A model generated the notes under the pieces. The model was not told the DNA's origin, ran no database searches, and worked only from the letters and a program-made list of their open reading frames with translations. The position numbers and the translations under genes were made by a program. From positions 28,116-92,115 of the IMG/VR virus record IMGVR_UViG_3300021085_000017: 64,000 nucleotides of DNA; one strand, given 5' to 3'. Shown here one piece after another: positions 6,292 to 16,196 of the stretch. This DNA comes from a virus. Within the stretch, counting starts at the first letter, position 1. Each line of letters starts with the position of its first letter.

Positions 6292-8076
6292 CTATTTGTT
6301 GTACATGGCGCTTTCTTCTTCATGTGAAAAACTTGTAAAGCCATTTTCTTTTATTACATTAAGGACACTTTCTACTCTTCCTTGTAATTCGTCTTTGTGT
6401 GAAATCAGATACACACTTCTATTTCCATCTCTTGCCATTTTCTTAAGAATACCAAGTGATGATTCTACTCCGTTTGTATCCATGCCACTATCTATCAATT
6501 CGTCTACAAATAAGACGTTTATTGTGCTGTATAATGACTCGAATATGTCACGGAAACTCCAACTTAGACCTAAAATAAGTCTATTTCTTTCACCTCTACT
6601 TAAGTTATCAAAGTCTAAGTCACGACCTAATTCAGTAATTTCTACTGTTAAATCACTCTGGAATACAACATCATGTGGTAATCCTAACTTATCTAAGTAG
6701 TATGCTAACCTAGAATTTAAGTAACTTAAGTTCTGGTCTATAATCTTTTTACGAATAAAACTATCTTTGTTAGTTAGCAATTTCAACAAGAAGTCTTGGT
6801 GTTCTAGCAAAGAAACTAAAGAATTCATATGACCATAGTCTACATCTTCTAATGCACTATCACGCATATCTGCAATCTGGTCAGCATATGGGTCTTCAGT
6901 ATTTTTATTCAATTCAATTTGTTCTGCCAATTTTTCCACAGAATTTTGATGTTCATATGCATCAGATAATGTAGAGTAAAATGTTTTAGGTTTCTCACCA
7001 ATACTACCAATACTCTCAACTAAACTGTTATGTTCTTTGAGTGATGCTTCATTTGTTTTAATCTGTTCTACTGCTTCGTTCTTTAGTGAAGTCTTACTTG
7101 AAAGAATTTCGCCTTGTTTTTCATCGTGGATATCTTGACCACAAGAATGGCATTTATGCTCTTCAATAAGTTTTATTTCACCATCTAAGCGTTCAATAAG
7201 TTTAGACTGCTTAGTGTTATCTGCTTCGATACTAGTAATCCAAGATGTTGCTTGGTTCTTAGCAGTTAAGTTTTCATTGTAAGTTACAAGTAAAGCATGT
7301 TGTTCTAATTCGTTCTTAATGTCTACATGAGATAATGAATCAAGTGCGGTCTCTAATGCTTCTAAGTCTGTAGATAGTTTGCTACTCCAAACTTTCTGTC
7401 TACGTTCAATATCTTTGATACTCTTTAGAATACGAGCATTGGTGTCTTCTTTACCTTTAAGTGAATATTCTTCTTCTTTAATTTGCTCTTTTGTATTCTT
7501 TGAAATCTCTTTAAGTTTATCTGCTTTACGAGAGAGTTCTGTGATACCTAATAGTTCTTCAATCAACTCTCTTTGGTCACCTGCTTTTAGTGACAAGAAA
7601 GGTTCAGTGTATGTGTTTAGTGCAACAATGTGTTTGAACATTGAATGAGAAAGACCAATAACATTTTCTACTTCTACTTGAGTCATTCGCATTTCGCCTT
7701 GACCAGCGTTTTCAATATCGTTGTCGCCAAGTTCCATGCCATCTCTTAAGAAATGAAATACATTCGGTGAACGACCACGTTCAATACGATAATCATTTCC
7801 GTTGTATGCGAAATCAACTGTGACCATCATGCCTTTGCCGTTAGTCTTGTTGATTAGGTTGTTCTGCTTAATGTTTGTAAGTGCTTTACCATATAGTCCA
7901 TATGATAGTGCATTGATTAAAGTGGTCTTACCAGTTCCGTTACGAGAACCATCACCACCTAAATCGACATTATTGCCCAAGACTAAAGTTAGTTCATCTT
8001 GGTTCAGATTAACAGCCTGTGTGACATTACCCACACTCATAAAATTTCTTATTGTTATGTTCTTAATTGTTAACAA
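6292..8076 (-). CDS. 46: Recombination endonuclease subunit gp46 (Rad50/SbcC-like)
   Basis: The 594-residue SMC-type ATPase has a Walker A loop NGTGKTT at residues 46-52, long coiled-coil arms, a zinc hook CHSCGQ near residue 310 and a C-terminal ABC signature LSRGERNRL with Walker B-like VLFVDELID. T4 gp46 pairs with gp47 to resect DNA ends for recombination-dependent replication and host DNA breakdown. Its length is close to T4 gp46. An SDR-type gene separates it from gp47, an unusual insertion in a normally tight pair. Confidence 0.95.
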   Translation of the reverse strand: MLTIKNITIRNFMSVGNVTQAVNLNQDELTLVLGNNVDLGGDGSRNGTGKTTLINALSYGLYGKALTNIKQNNLINKTNGKGMMVTVDFAYNGNDYRIERGRSPNVFHFLRDGMELGDNDIENAGQGEMRMTQVEVENVIGLSHSMFKHIVALNTYTEPFLSLKAGDQRELIEELLGITELSRKADKLKEISKNTKEQIKEEEYSLKGKEDTNARILKSIKDIERRQKVWSSKLSTDLEALETALDSLSHVDIKNELEQHALLVTYNENLTAKNQATSWITSIEADNTKQSKLIERLDGEIKLIEEHKCHSCGQDIHDEKQGEILSSKTSLKNEAVEQIKTNEASLKEHNSLVESIGSIGEKPKTFYSTLSDAYEHQNSVEKLAEQIELNKNTEDPYADQIADMRDSALEDVDYGHMNSLVSLLEHQDFLLKLLTNKDSFIRKKIIDQNLSYLNSRLAYYLDKLGLPHDVVFQSDLTVEITELGRDLDFDNLSRGERNRLILGLSWSFRDIFESLYSTINVLFVDELIDSGMDTNGVESSLGILKKMARDGNRSVYLISHKDELQGRVESVLNVIKENGFTSFSHEEESAMYNK

Positions 8077-8078
8077 AC

Positions 8079-8675
8079 TTATACCTCTCTTGCGTAAGTT
8101 CCTAATTGTATTGGGTCAATCGATAATTCGTTGACATTAATATATTCTGGTTGATTGATTGTCCAAACGACTAACTCTGCGATGTACTCAACATCAATCA
8201 ATTTTCTGTCAGGATGTTTTTTCATTACACTTGTTGTTGTTAAACTTCCTGGTGAAATTAGTGTTGTTTTAATATTACTGCCACCCATTGCTTTATAAGT
8301 TAAGTCTCTATTGTAAGCCTTGAGTGCTTTCTTTTCTGTTGGATATCTCCAAGTTCTTCCTTTTACTCCCGTATCAGCAGTAGAACCTATGTTTATAATA
8401 TGTCCTTTTCTATCTGCTTCTTCCATAGCATTGAATACACATTCAACAATCATAACTTGTTGAAACTTCCAAATGGCAGAGTTGTTAATAAAGATATCAA
8501 AGTTGCCTTCAATATAATATTCTGCAAGTTTTCTCTGGCCTTCAGAAGTATCTAAGTGATAACCATTACTTCTACTGGCTGTTTCATATTCGATATCGGG
8601 CATTGTGTCAAATAGATTGCACATAGCCTCGCATAAGCCGTACTTACGACTTCCTGTGATTAGTATCTTTCTCAT
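8079..8675 (-). CDS. Short-chain dehydrogenase/reductase (SDR)
   Basis: The 198-residue protein opens with KILITGSRKYGL, a variant of the glycine-rich NAD(P)-binding loop. FDIFINNSAIW matches the NNAG-type motif, INIGSTAD provides the catalytic serine, and YPTEKKAL is a YxxxK catalytic pair. SPGSLTT matches the PG motif after the sixth strand. Substrate and direction are unknown. It lies between gp47 and gp46, overlaps the gp47 stop region by four bases and ends two bases before gp46. Confidence 0.75.
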   Translation of the reverse strand: MRKILITGSRKYGLCEAMCNLFDTMPDIEYETASRSNGYHLDTSEGQRKLAEYYIEGNFDIFINNSAIWKFQQVMIVECVFNAMEEADRKGHIINIGSTADTGVKGRTWRYPTEKKALKAYNRDLTYKAMGGSNIKTTLISPGSLTTTSVMKKHPDRKLIDVEYIAELVVWTINQPEYINVNELSIDPIQLGTYAREV

Positions 8676-9691
8676 AAGTTGTTGTATATTTCTATAAGTA
8701 TGTTCTTGTCAAAACTGCCGCTACTATCTAATGATGCTAATTGTGATACTACAATTTCATCTATTGTCTCAAAGTGAATTTCAGCACCAGTGTCATTTTC
8801 ATGTTCATTGCTTTTAACTGGCACTAATGTTACGTCTCGTAACTTGTATGTTTCTACAAATGTATCCTTAATAAAGTTTGCTTCTTCATAAGAAATATCG
8901 ATATCTAGTGTTATCTTTACTGATGTTTTAGGTAATAGATATTTGTCTGGACCATCTAATAGTTTTGATAACGCAATTGTTCTGTATTTTGGTGCGTCTT
9001 TCCAAGTGAAGAACTCTGGTTCTTTATCCCACTCTAAGTACATCCAACCTCTATCATCATCCCAATTATCTGAGAAGTTATGAGGGAATGCATTACCAAT
9101 ATAAATTACATTGTCTTTTACTTGACGTTGATGAAAGTGTCCAGTGAACACATAATCTTGGTTCTTAAACATACTGCCTTTAAGACCACCGTGGTCAGGC
9201 ATTTCAATCATTGCATTGAGTTTGAATGTAGGTAACTCTAAATGACTAAAGATGTACTTTGTCTTTATCTTAGGAATTTTCTTCCATTCATCACCGACTA
9301 ACCATGGCACAATAGCGACATCACCTTCAATAAGTGTGTCACGTACTAATACAATGTTAGGCAAATCATCAATGAATTCCATTGAGTTTACGTCACGTGT
9401 TTCACGGTAGAATAAATCGTGGTTGCCTAGAATAACATAAACTTTTTCAAATGCCGCACTAAGTCTACGAAGACCAGCAAGACTGTATTTCATTGTTGAT
9501 ATGTTTAGACTTGACCGATTATGATGCCAGTCGCCTAAGAATATACAAGTTTCGCAATCTCTTTTCTTTGCGTCCTCGATAAACCAATCAACGAAATCTA
9601 AACAATCTTCGTTGTGTTGTTTCGCATTGTTCTTCATACCCCAATGGATATCTGTAAAACATGCGGCTTTTTTGAATAGATTATTAGTCAT
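8672..9691 (-). CDS. 47: Recombination endonuclease subunit gp47 (Mre11/SbcD-like)
   Basis: The metallophosphoesterase motifs are all visible: FTDIHWG, GDWHHNR, GNHD, FSHLE and GHFHQRQ. I place the start at 9691 (MTNNLFKK) because it overlaps the gp55 stop as ATGACTAA and gives 339 residues, which I recall as the T4 gp47 length; the frame could extend 14 codons further into gp55. The protein supplies the nuclease activity of the gp46/gp47 complex. Confidence 0.95.
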   Translation of the reverse strand: MTNNLFKKAACFTDIHWGMKNNAKQHNEDCLDFVDWFIEDAKKRDCETCIFLGDWHHNRSSLNISTMKYSLAGLRRLSAAFEKVYVILGNHDLFYRETRDVNSMEFIDDLPNIVLVRDTLIEGDVAIVPWLVGDEWKKIPKIKTKYIFSHLELPTFKLNAMIEMPDHGGLKGSMFKNQDYVFTGHFHQRQVKDNVIYIGNAFPHNFSDNWDDDRGWMYLEWDKEPEFFTWKDAPKYRTIALSKLLDGPDKYLLPKTSVKITLDIDISYEEANFIKDTFVETYKLRDVTLVPVKSNEHENDTGAEIHFETIDEIVVSQLASLDSSGSFDKNILIEIYNNL

Positions 9692-10553
9692 TGTCGGCAT
9701 AAATCTCTTTAATGGTTTCTGTTGGAATAGCATCGTCTGTAATTTTTGTTTTTACGACTTTCTGCCAACGCTCCTGAGATTTCATTTCGTGTGCCAATTG
9801 TCTTGTCCAACTTGGCGCCTGTCCTGCTTTTTCGAGCAAGTCATCACGTATGCCTTGATTTTTCTTTTCTATGTTAAGAACACGAGTGAATGAATTGTTC
9901 ACTACTGTTGTGTAGTAAGCAAATGGATTATCACTCTTGTCTTCGTTAAATTGTAATCCAATTTGTGCTAATTGTAGCAACGCTTGACCACGCATCTCAT
10001 CGATGTATGTGTATCCACGCCAATTAGAACGCTGAGAGTATCTTTCTACTAGTTTGATATACATTGTCGCCAAAATAGCAGTAATCTTACCAGCACCTAA
10101 ATCAAATTCTTTATCTTTGTTATAGTGTGAGATACCCACTTCGTTGATTTTTCCATCTACAAATGTATAGTGCTTGAACGCTGGAAATGGCAATTTTACT
10201 TTACGGTCAGCAACAGTTTTAGGATTGGCTTTGCGTCCAGGTTCATCTGGTATATGCTCAAATGTCATTACACGAAATACAATTTCATCTTCGGTAAAAG
10301 AAGTAGGGTCAACTTCAAAGTCAACTTGTTTCTTTTTCTTGTCTTCGTTTGCATCCCAAGCCAATTTTTGTAATCGTTTTGCTTTGTTTTGTCTTGCCTG
10401 TTCTACAGAATCAGCGATTTCTTTAGTTGAATACAGAATAATATCATGCTGATGGTGTTTGTCCCTATCTTCAAACCAAGAATAGTTTGACTTAGAAATA
10501 TGTATTTGTTTCAACATATCCTTGTTATTTAAATAGTTTTGTCTTCTTGCCAT
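9684..10553 (-). CDS. 55: Late-transcription sigma factor gp55
   Basis: The 289-residue protein contains a sigma region-2-like block, including RGQALLQLAQIGLQFNEDKS followed by NPFAYYTTVVNNSFTRVLN, typical of T4 gp55. gp55 directs host RNA polymerase to TATAAATA late promoters, several of which occur in this window. The protein is longer than T4 gp55, with an N-terminal extension of about 100 residues rich in charged sequence. It is the first gene of the minus operon, behind a perfect sigma70 promoter, which fits expression before late genes. Confidence 0.9.
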   Translation of the reverse strand: MARRQNYLNNKDMLKQIHISKSNYSWFEDRDKHHQHDIILYSTKEIADSVEQARQNKAKRLQKLAWDANEDKKKKQVDFEVDPTSFTEDEIVFRVMTFEHIPDEPGRKANPKTVADRKVKLPFPAFKHYTFVDGKINEVGISHYNKDKEFDLGAGKITAILATMYIKLVERYSQRSNWRGYTYIDEMRGQALLQLAQIGLQFNEDKSDNPFAYYTTVVNNSFTRVLNIEKKNQGIRDDLLEKAGQAPSWTRQLAHEMKSQERWQKVVKTKITDDAIPTETIKEIYADND

Positions 10554-10579
10554 AGTGTATTTCTCCTAATTTAATACCA

Positions 10580-10609
10580 ATTATAACACATATAGTTGAC
10601 CTATGTCAA
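10580..10609 (-). promoter_or_regulatory. Consensus sigma70 promoter, TTGACA-N18-TATAAT, minus strand
   Basis: Both hexamers are perfect: TTGACA at 10609-10604 and TATAAT at 10585-10580, 18 bases apart. It starts the operon gp55-gp47-SDR-gp46 and the auxiliary genes down to 3218. A Shine-Dalgarno AGGAG lies before the gp55 ATG. Confidence 0.85.
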
Positions 10610-10670
10610 GTGTTAATACATTATATATAGAAAAAATGCACAAATACCAAAAGTTCGTAGATAATACAAC

Positions 10671-10678
10671 GATAAATA
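10671..10678 (+). promoter_or_regulatory. T4-type late promoter GATAAATA before the baseplate genes
   Basis: GATAAATA lies 28 bases before the ATG at 10706, which has a good ribosome site (TAGGAG). It is divergent from the gp55 promoter, separating the early operon from the structural module. Confidence 0.65.
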
Positions 10679-10705
10679 CTGTTATAATGATTTAGGAGTA
10701 AAGTT

Positions 10706-11326
10706 ATGGCAACCCCATATTATACAAAACAACCAGTATATCTGAAAGACCCGAGTGGTAGATTCTCTAATATTTTGAGAAGCAGTGAACCATTAGTGGG
10801 TGATGCCGCTAAAAGGGCAATGAGGACTAACAAAGACACAATATTGAATTTTCCTTTTACTCCTACAATATCAGTAATTCAAAGTGCAAACTATAATCAA
10901 TATGATTTTGACCATTCAAACTTTCAACAACGAACATTTGTTAGTCATTCGAACATGGATTTAAACGTCACTGCACCAATGCTTGTCAGAAGTGAAGAAG
11001 AGGCAGAATATGTTTATAATGCCGCAGTGTGGCTTAGAAGTACAATGAAAATGTCATGGAAAAATGATGACAATCCTGGTTTGCCACCGCCTATTTTGCG
11101 TTTCTATTCTCATGGAATATATGAGAATGTTCCGTGTGTCGTTAGAGACTTTACTTGGAACTTAGATGCTGACATAGATTATGTTGAAACCGCAGGTGGT
11201 ATGAGAGTACCAGTTATGAACACATTTGTTCTATCATTATCTGTTACACATTCTCCTAAAAGTATAAGAGAATTTAGTGTTAAAGACTATCTTGCAGGAA
11301 ATTTAAAGGACCAAGGTTATGTATAA
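10706..11326 (+). CDS. Baseplate tail-tube cap-like protein (gp48-like)
   Basis: The 206-residue protein contains GLPPPILRFYSHGIYENVPC and a preceding WLRSTMKMSW helix, features I associate with gp48 and related tail-tube-fold proteins of T4-like marine phages. gp48 caps the baseplate and starts tail-tube polymerisation. It is shorter than T4 gp48 and overlaps gp53 by eight bases. gp54 or another tube-like protein cannot be excluded. Confidence 0.5.
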   Translation: MATPYYTKQPVYLKDPSGRFSNILRSSEPLVGDAAKRAMRTNKDTILNFPFTPTISVIQSANYNQYDFDHSNFQQRTFVSHSNMDLNVTAPMLVRSEEEAEYVYNAAVWLRSTMKMSWKNDDNPGLPPPILRFYSHGIYENVPCVVRDFTWNLDADIDYVETAGGMRVPVMNTFVLSLSVTHSPKSIREFSVKDYLAGNLKDQGYV

Positions 11327-11609
11327 AGAAAACTCGCCATGGAATAAAACTTCAATAATCGATAATACTGTATTAGACATTATGAACAAGAGAATTTTAT
11401 TTCCTGACCCAAACGATGAGGTATATGTCATACCACAAGAGTTTGATGAAAGACCTGATTTGTGTAGTTATGAAATGTATGGAACTGCAAAGTACTGGTG
11501 GATTTTTGCCGTAAGAAACTCTAATGATATCGAAGACCCGATTAGAGACTTCTCAGCAGGAAAAACTATTAGACTACCAACAATAGAAAATATTGAGAAT
11601 ATGGTGTAA
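11319..11609 (+). CDS. 53: Baseplate wedge protein gp53
   Basis: The 96-residue protein shows the gp53 signature: ERPDLCSYEMYGTAKYWWIF followed by RNSNDIEDPIRDF and a C-terminal GKTIRLP. gp53 completes the baseplate wedge in T4. T4 gp53 is longer; this is the short form seen in marine relatives. It overlaps the gp48-like gene and is followed after five bases by the next structural gene. Confidence 0.85.
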   Translation: MYKENSPWNKTSIIDNTVLDIMNKRILFPDPNDEVYVIPQEFDERPDLCSYEMYGTAKYWWIFAVRNSNDIEDPIRDFSAGKTIRLPTIENIENMV

Positions 11610-11614
11610 TTAAC

Positions 11615-14600
11615 ATGAGTGGTTTAAAAAAGTTAGCAGAACAATACAACTATCTTTATAATGAATTAGATGAATTTGATTCTTACACTTATTCATTAGA
11701 ATGGTTTGTTGCTGACAAGAAAAGTACTAGAGAGTTTCAATTACAAGAGGCAGCATTAGCAAAGACTATTGCTAATAATGGTTGGCCGACGACCACAGAT
11801 AACGTAATCACAATAGCAAAAACTGGATATACAACAGAATTCAATGTAACTGATTTAACAGTTGAGGCTGTTGGTGTTGGAAATTCTAATTATAGTAAAA
11901 TAGCAGGTACAGCCACTAAACTAGAATTCACTTGTACACAAGTTGGAAATACTAGTCTAGCAGAAACCCTACAGACTGCGGTAGCATTATGTGGATATGT
12001 TTCTATATCAGATGCTTCTTACTTTATGAAGATTAATTTTATAGGTTACGCAAACGGTGTACCAAAAACTTTAAATCAGACAAAAGTTATTCCATTCAAA
12101 ATCAGAGACTACCAAAATATAAACACATCCACAGATGTTAGAGGAACTACTACTGTTCTAAATGGTACAGTTCTTGCTGATACTGTTGTAATGAATTCAG
12201 ATGTTTCATTGTCCGAATTTAAGTTTACCTACAATAGAGATAAAACACTAGAGAAATGTTTGAACAACTTTTTTAAGATGCTAAACACCGAAATACATGA
12301 AAATAATAACACACAATTAGGTTCTAATCTTAAACATTCTTACAAGTACACATTTTCAGAAAAGTTCAAACGTGAATTTGGCTCAGGAAGTATGGAAGGT
12401 ATTGACGATAACGTACAAAAAGACATGACACCAAAGGGCACAAATGATGCAGTTGAAATAGGTACAGTTAAGTCAGGTCAGGCTATTTACTCTACGATAG
12501 AAGAAATATGTCACGTTTCTGAAAAACTTAGAAATGAAATGATAACAGATAACGCAGGATATACTAAAGTTCTGAATATTACTCCTTATATTGTATTAAA
12601 AGAAAATGGATTTAATCCAATAAAAGGTACACAATCATATGAGGTAGAATATTTTATTGACTATACCCTTAGACTAGTTGAACAAAATATGCCAGATTAT
12701 TTTACAAAGACAAAAAATAATGAGAAAAATACTAGAAAGATATTTGATGACGGACATGTTAACAAATATTATAATTTCTTATTCACTGGTAAAAATGACC
12801 AAATCATAGATTTTAATATCTCATTAGATGCAGAATTGATAAAAGTCTTTACATCTCCAAATGATGTATGGTCATATGAAGATTATAAGAAAAATAATGA
12901 CACTAGTGTTTTTATAACAAAAGAACAAGAGGCTTTAATAGAGAAAGCACAAGCAGACTTTGAAGAATCAAGTAGAGTGTTCAGTGAAAAAGAAGTTAGT
13001 TTTAATGCAATCAATACTCGAAATAAGGATTTTGTAGATGACTCTAAAACAAAAATCTTATCAGAGATAGCGAATTCGACAGACGAAATGTCAGCACAAG
13101 ATGTTGAAGATAAATTCGGTGAGTATACATTAGAAGAAATTTTTAGAGAGTTTGGAATTAAAGAACCGCCTGCAGTAGAGGTTCAGCAATCTGGTAGAAA
13201 AGGTCCAAATCCTAAGAGACTTAGAATGATTGGAGATTTAGACGTACAAAAAATATGGGCTAACAAAAAATCACTTGACTTTGCAATTAAAAAAGCACGT
13301 GAGGCATATGAAGCGGCTAAGACAAATAAAACTACATTAAACAATGCATTTATTGGACTTCAGGAAGATGTCTATGCTAATCAACTTACTCAATTTTCAC
13401 CAGATACTCAAATAAATGAGAGTGACAATGTTTTCAGAGATATTAGAAGATTTCGCGGCCCACAAATCATATTAGCAGAAGAATTGGGCGATAATTATAT
13501 CACCACTACGACTGGCGAAGAATTTAAAAATATTCTTAAAGCACAGATGCAGAACCCTATAACATTTCAAAGGCTGATACAAAAGAAATCAAAAGGCGGA
13601 ATAACAACTCATAGTGAGGCAGAACCAACTGACTTGGCCCTTGCTAAAGAAAAGTACTATGAAACAAAAGCAGGCAGACTAAGTATGATTTACGCCCAGA
13701 TGACTATTAAGGGTGACCCTTATTGGTTAGAAGGACATATGCCACCAAAAACAAAAGATAAGATATACAACAGCACCGGAAAAGATGAAGGCGCAATCGG
13801 ATGGGCAGCCACAACATTTAATGGTTATCCTCATCTAGTTTTAGAATCTAATAAATCAAGTGGAGTAGACGAAAACGAAAATGTTAAAATAACTGGATTG
13901 GTAATGAGCCTTTATGCAGTTAGGTCTATAACAAGTTCTTTCAGCCAAGGAGTCTTTACTCAAGTATTAGATATGGTTAAAAACTCATCAGCAGAGTTTT
14001 TTCCAAAAACTGACGTTGAAGTTGTTGAAGAATTAGGTGATGGAGATGGAGCAATACGAGTAGTAGCAGGCACAGGCGCTGAAGGACCAGCCGGTGGTGC
14101 TGGTAACGGTAATGGTAATCTGTCTGGAACTGGTACAACAAAAGTGCCTCTTACCGCTGACCAACAACTTGCAGTAGATATGGCTTTATCAAATCATATG
14201 GAGAGAAATGATGGGTTCCCATTAGGTGGTGCTTATGGACTAGGAGTCAATAAAACTCCAAGTGATAATACATTTAAAAAGTTCGTGGGTGACGCATTCA
14301 CTACTATTGGCGAAACTGTTAGTGGTATATTCACTGAAGACCCAGAAGAAGTTGCGGAAGATATGATTGAAAATTCCGATGAACAGATGGAAATACTTGA
14401 TGAAGTTAATAATCCAACAGTAGAAGTGAATCCAACACAAAAACTAGGACAAATAAATCCAGACCTGCAACTCTTAGATAATACGAATCGTCAAAATCAA
14501 GCATTATTTTATTTAGAAAATGTTAAAGATATGAGAGCCGAATGTGCAGGTGGCAACCAGGCTGTATGTACACAACTACATAAAACTAAAGCAGATTTAC

Positions 14601-16195
14601 TAGCAACGCTTCCTCTAAATTTAACAGAAGCCGATGTTGGAAATCCAGCAACTATTACAGCAGTAGAAGATTATTTTAATGGAGTTATCGCTGATGGTGA
14701 TACAAACGCAGACTTTAATCTTGGTTTACATGAGATAGCGGCATACGAGTATGCTCTTGGTGGAAAAATGTCCATAACTGGAAAAGATGACCAAGAGTTT
14801 CAGATTGACAGAATCGCAAAGAGTTTCTATGGAGAAAGAAACGCAGAAATAATAGTAGAAGAATTACAAAATGAAGAAATTGGCGAGTTGTGGTCATCAG
14901 TAGGACACAATGCTTTAATAAATGGCAAATCATCATTTGTTAACAGTGAGATGCCAGCAGTTGATATTGGTAATGTATCTGATAATAGTGATATAATAAA
15001 CGAATCTGTAAATGAAGCAAGGGTTTTTAATCCAGAGACAAGAAGACTTGAAATAGAAAAGATACAAACTGGAACTCTAACAGCGACAGAAACACAAGAT
15101 GTTAAGACGTTGAATGAAGAGATTAATAGTGTAATCAATGAGGCTATTGAAACATATCCAACAACGTGGCCGAGAGACTTCACGGGACAAGTTTTAGAAA
15201 AGAAACAAGAAGAGTGGTTTGAAAACAGTGCGACAGTCTTAGATGAAAAGATAAAAGAAGCAGGAATAACAGTATCTGAGGCCGAAAGAACAGAGATGCT
15301 TCAAAAGATTGCTGAAAAGATTAGCAATGAAGGCAGAATAAGTGTACTGTCAGACACAGAATTTAAAAAAGTTGAGGGGTATGCAACAGCAATTAATACT
15401 ATTAATAATAACTCTAAATTGGGTAACAGAGGAGTAGTAGCCGAAACAGTTATAGCAAACGAAACAGTCACTGAAATAGCAACATTAAAAAGTGAGCATG
15501 AAAATCTTGTGGCAAACATGTATCCCAATTTGGATCCTGTCACACTTAAAGCAGACATGGACAGAAAAAGAGAAATAGAATTACAAATTGCTGAAAAAGA
15601 ATTAGCATTATCGGTTGAAAGTGCATCATATATAAGAACTATACCAGGAGAAGCAGGCACATATACGCATGTTCCAATAATGGAACCTGTTAATAGTGGA
15701 GTTACTTCGGCAGAACGTTCATTTTTGAAACAAGAATCTACTGGTGAATTTGTTCTTATTCCACCATCCGATGCCACAAGTGACCAGTTAGCAATGTATA
15801 ATGCAACTACAAATCAAGCAGAGCAAATAAATCAAGCAAATGCGATATACGATGCTATGACTCAAAATGTACCACGATTTACGGGTACAGATGACTTTGG
15901 TCCATATGAAGTAAATGATTACAATAATTTAGCAGATATATCATATGTAGATGCAAATGGTGATACTCAGACAATTAAAAATCCTAGTAACGAATTTGGA
16001 CTATATACAAATAGTTATGATGAAATGTATCCTGGTGTTATTGCAGACCACGAGACATTGATGCAAGATATTGCAAAATTGTTTCCTGATGTTTATGCCG
16101 AAACGCCATCACCACCATCAACTTCAGATGGCGGACCGCTAAAGGTTATAATGACTGTACCAAAGTTTTATATAAAAGATAAAGAGAATAATTGA
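11615..16195 (+). CDS. Very large virion structural protein, probably baseplate/hub
   Basis: The 1526-residue protein is not assigned to a T4 gene. Residues 1-300 are beta-rich with tail-protein character. From about 430 to 620 it is charged and helical (coiled-coil-like). A Gly-rich linker, GPAGGAGNGNGNLSGTG, lies near residue 825. The C-terminal 600 residues are helical, acidic and Gln/Asn/Thr-rich. Its place between gp53 and gp5 suggests it fills a hub or gp27-like role with large extensions, which is inference. The next gene starts two bases after its stop. Confidence 0.55.
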   Translation: MSGLKKLAEQYNYLYNELDEFDSYTYSLEWFVADKKSTREFQLQEAALAKTIANNGWPTTTDNVITIAKTGYTTEFNVTDLTVEAVGVGNSNYSKIAGTATKLEFTCTQVGNTSLAETLQTAVALCGYVSISDASYFMKINFIGYANGVPKTLNQTKVIPFKIRDYQNINTSTDVRGTTTVLNGTVLADTVVMNSDVSLSEFKFTYNRDKTLEKCLNNFFKMLNTEIHENNNTQLGSNLKHSYKYTFSEKFKREFGSGSMEGIDDNVQKDMTPKGTNDAVEIGTVKSGQAIYSTIEEICHVSEKLRNEMITDNAGYTKVLNITPYIVLKENGFNPIKGTQSYEVEYFIDYTLRLVEQNMPDYFTKTKNNEKNTRKIFDDGHVNKYYNFLFTGKNDQIIDFNISLDAELIKVFTSPNDVWSYEDYKKNNDTSVFITKEQEALIEKAQADFEESSRVFSEKEVSFNAINTRNKDFVDDSKTKILSEIANSTDEMSAQDVEDKFGEYTLEEIFREFGIKEPPAVEVQQSGRKGPNPKRLRMIGDLDVQKIWANKKSLDFAIKKAREAYEAAKTNKTTLNNAFIGLQEDVYANQLTQFSPDTQINESDNVFRDIRRFRGPQIILAEELGDNYITTTTGEEFKNILKAQMQNPITFQRLIQKKSKGGITTHSEAEPTDLALAKEKYYETKAGRLSMIYAQMTIKGDPYWLEGHMPPKTKDKIYNSTGKDEGAIGWAATTFNGYPHLVLESNKSSGVDENENVKITGLVMSLYAVRSITSSFSQGVFTQVLDMVKNSSAEFFPKTDVEVVEELGDGDGAIRVVAGTGAEGPAGGAGNGNGNLSGTGTTKVPLTADQQLAVDMALSNHMERNDGFPLGGAYGLGVNKTPSDNTFKKFVGDAFTTIGETVSGIFTEDPEEVAEDMIENSDEQMEILDEVNNPTVEVNPTQKLGQINPDLQLLDNTNRQNQALFYLENVKDMRAECAGGNQAVCTQLHKTKADLLATLPLNLTEADVGNPATITAVEDYFNGVIADGDTNADFNLGLHEIAAYEYALGGKMSITGKDDQEFQIDRIAKSFYGERNAEIIVEELQNEEIGELWSSVGHNALINGKSSFVNSEMPAVDIGNVSDNSDIINESVNEARVFNPETRRLEIEKIQTGTLTATETQDVKTLNEEINSVINEAIETYPTTWPRDFTGQVLEKKQEEWFENSATVLDEKIKEAGITVSEAERTEMLQKIAEKISNEGRISVLSDTEFKKVEGYATAINTINNNSKLGNRGVVAETVIANETVTEIATLKSEHENLVANMYPNLDPVTLKADMDRKREIELQIAEKELALSVESASYIRTIPGEAGTYTHVPIMEPVNSGVTSAERSFLKQESTGEFVLIPPSDATSDQLAMYNATTNQAEQINQANAIYDAMTQNVPRFTGTDDFGPYEVNDYNNLADISYVDANGDTQTIKNPSNEFGLYTNSYDEMYPGVIADHETLMQDIAKLFPDVYAETPSPPSTSDGGPLKVIMTVPKFYIKDKENN

Positions 16196-16196
16196 C

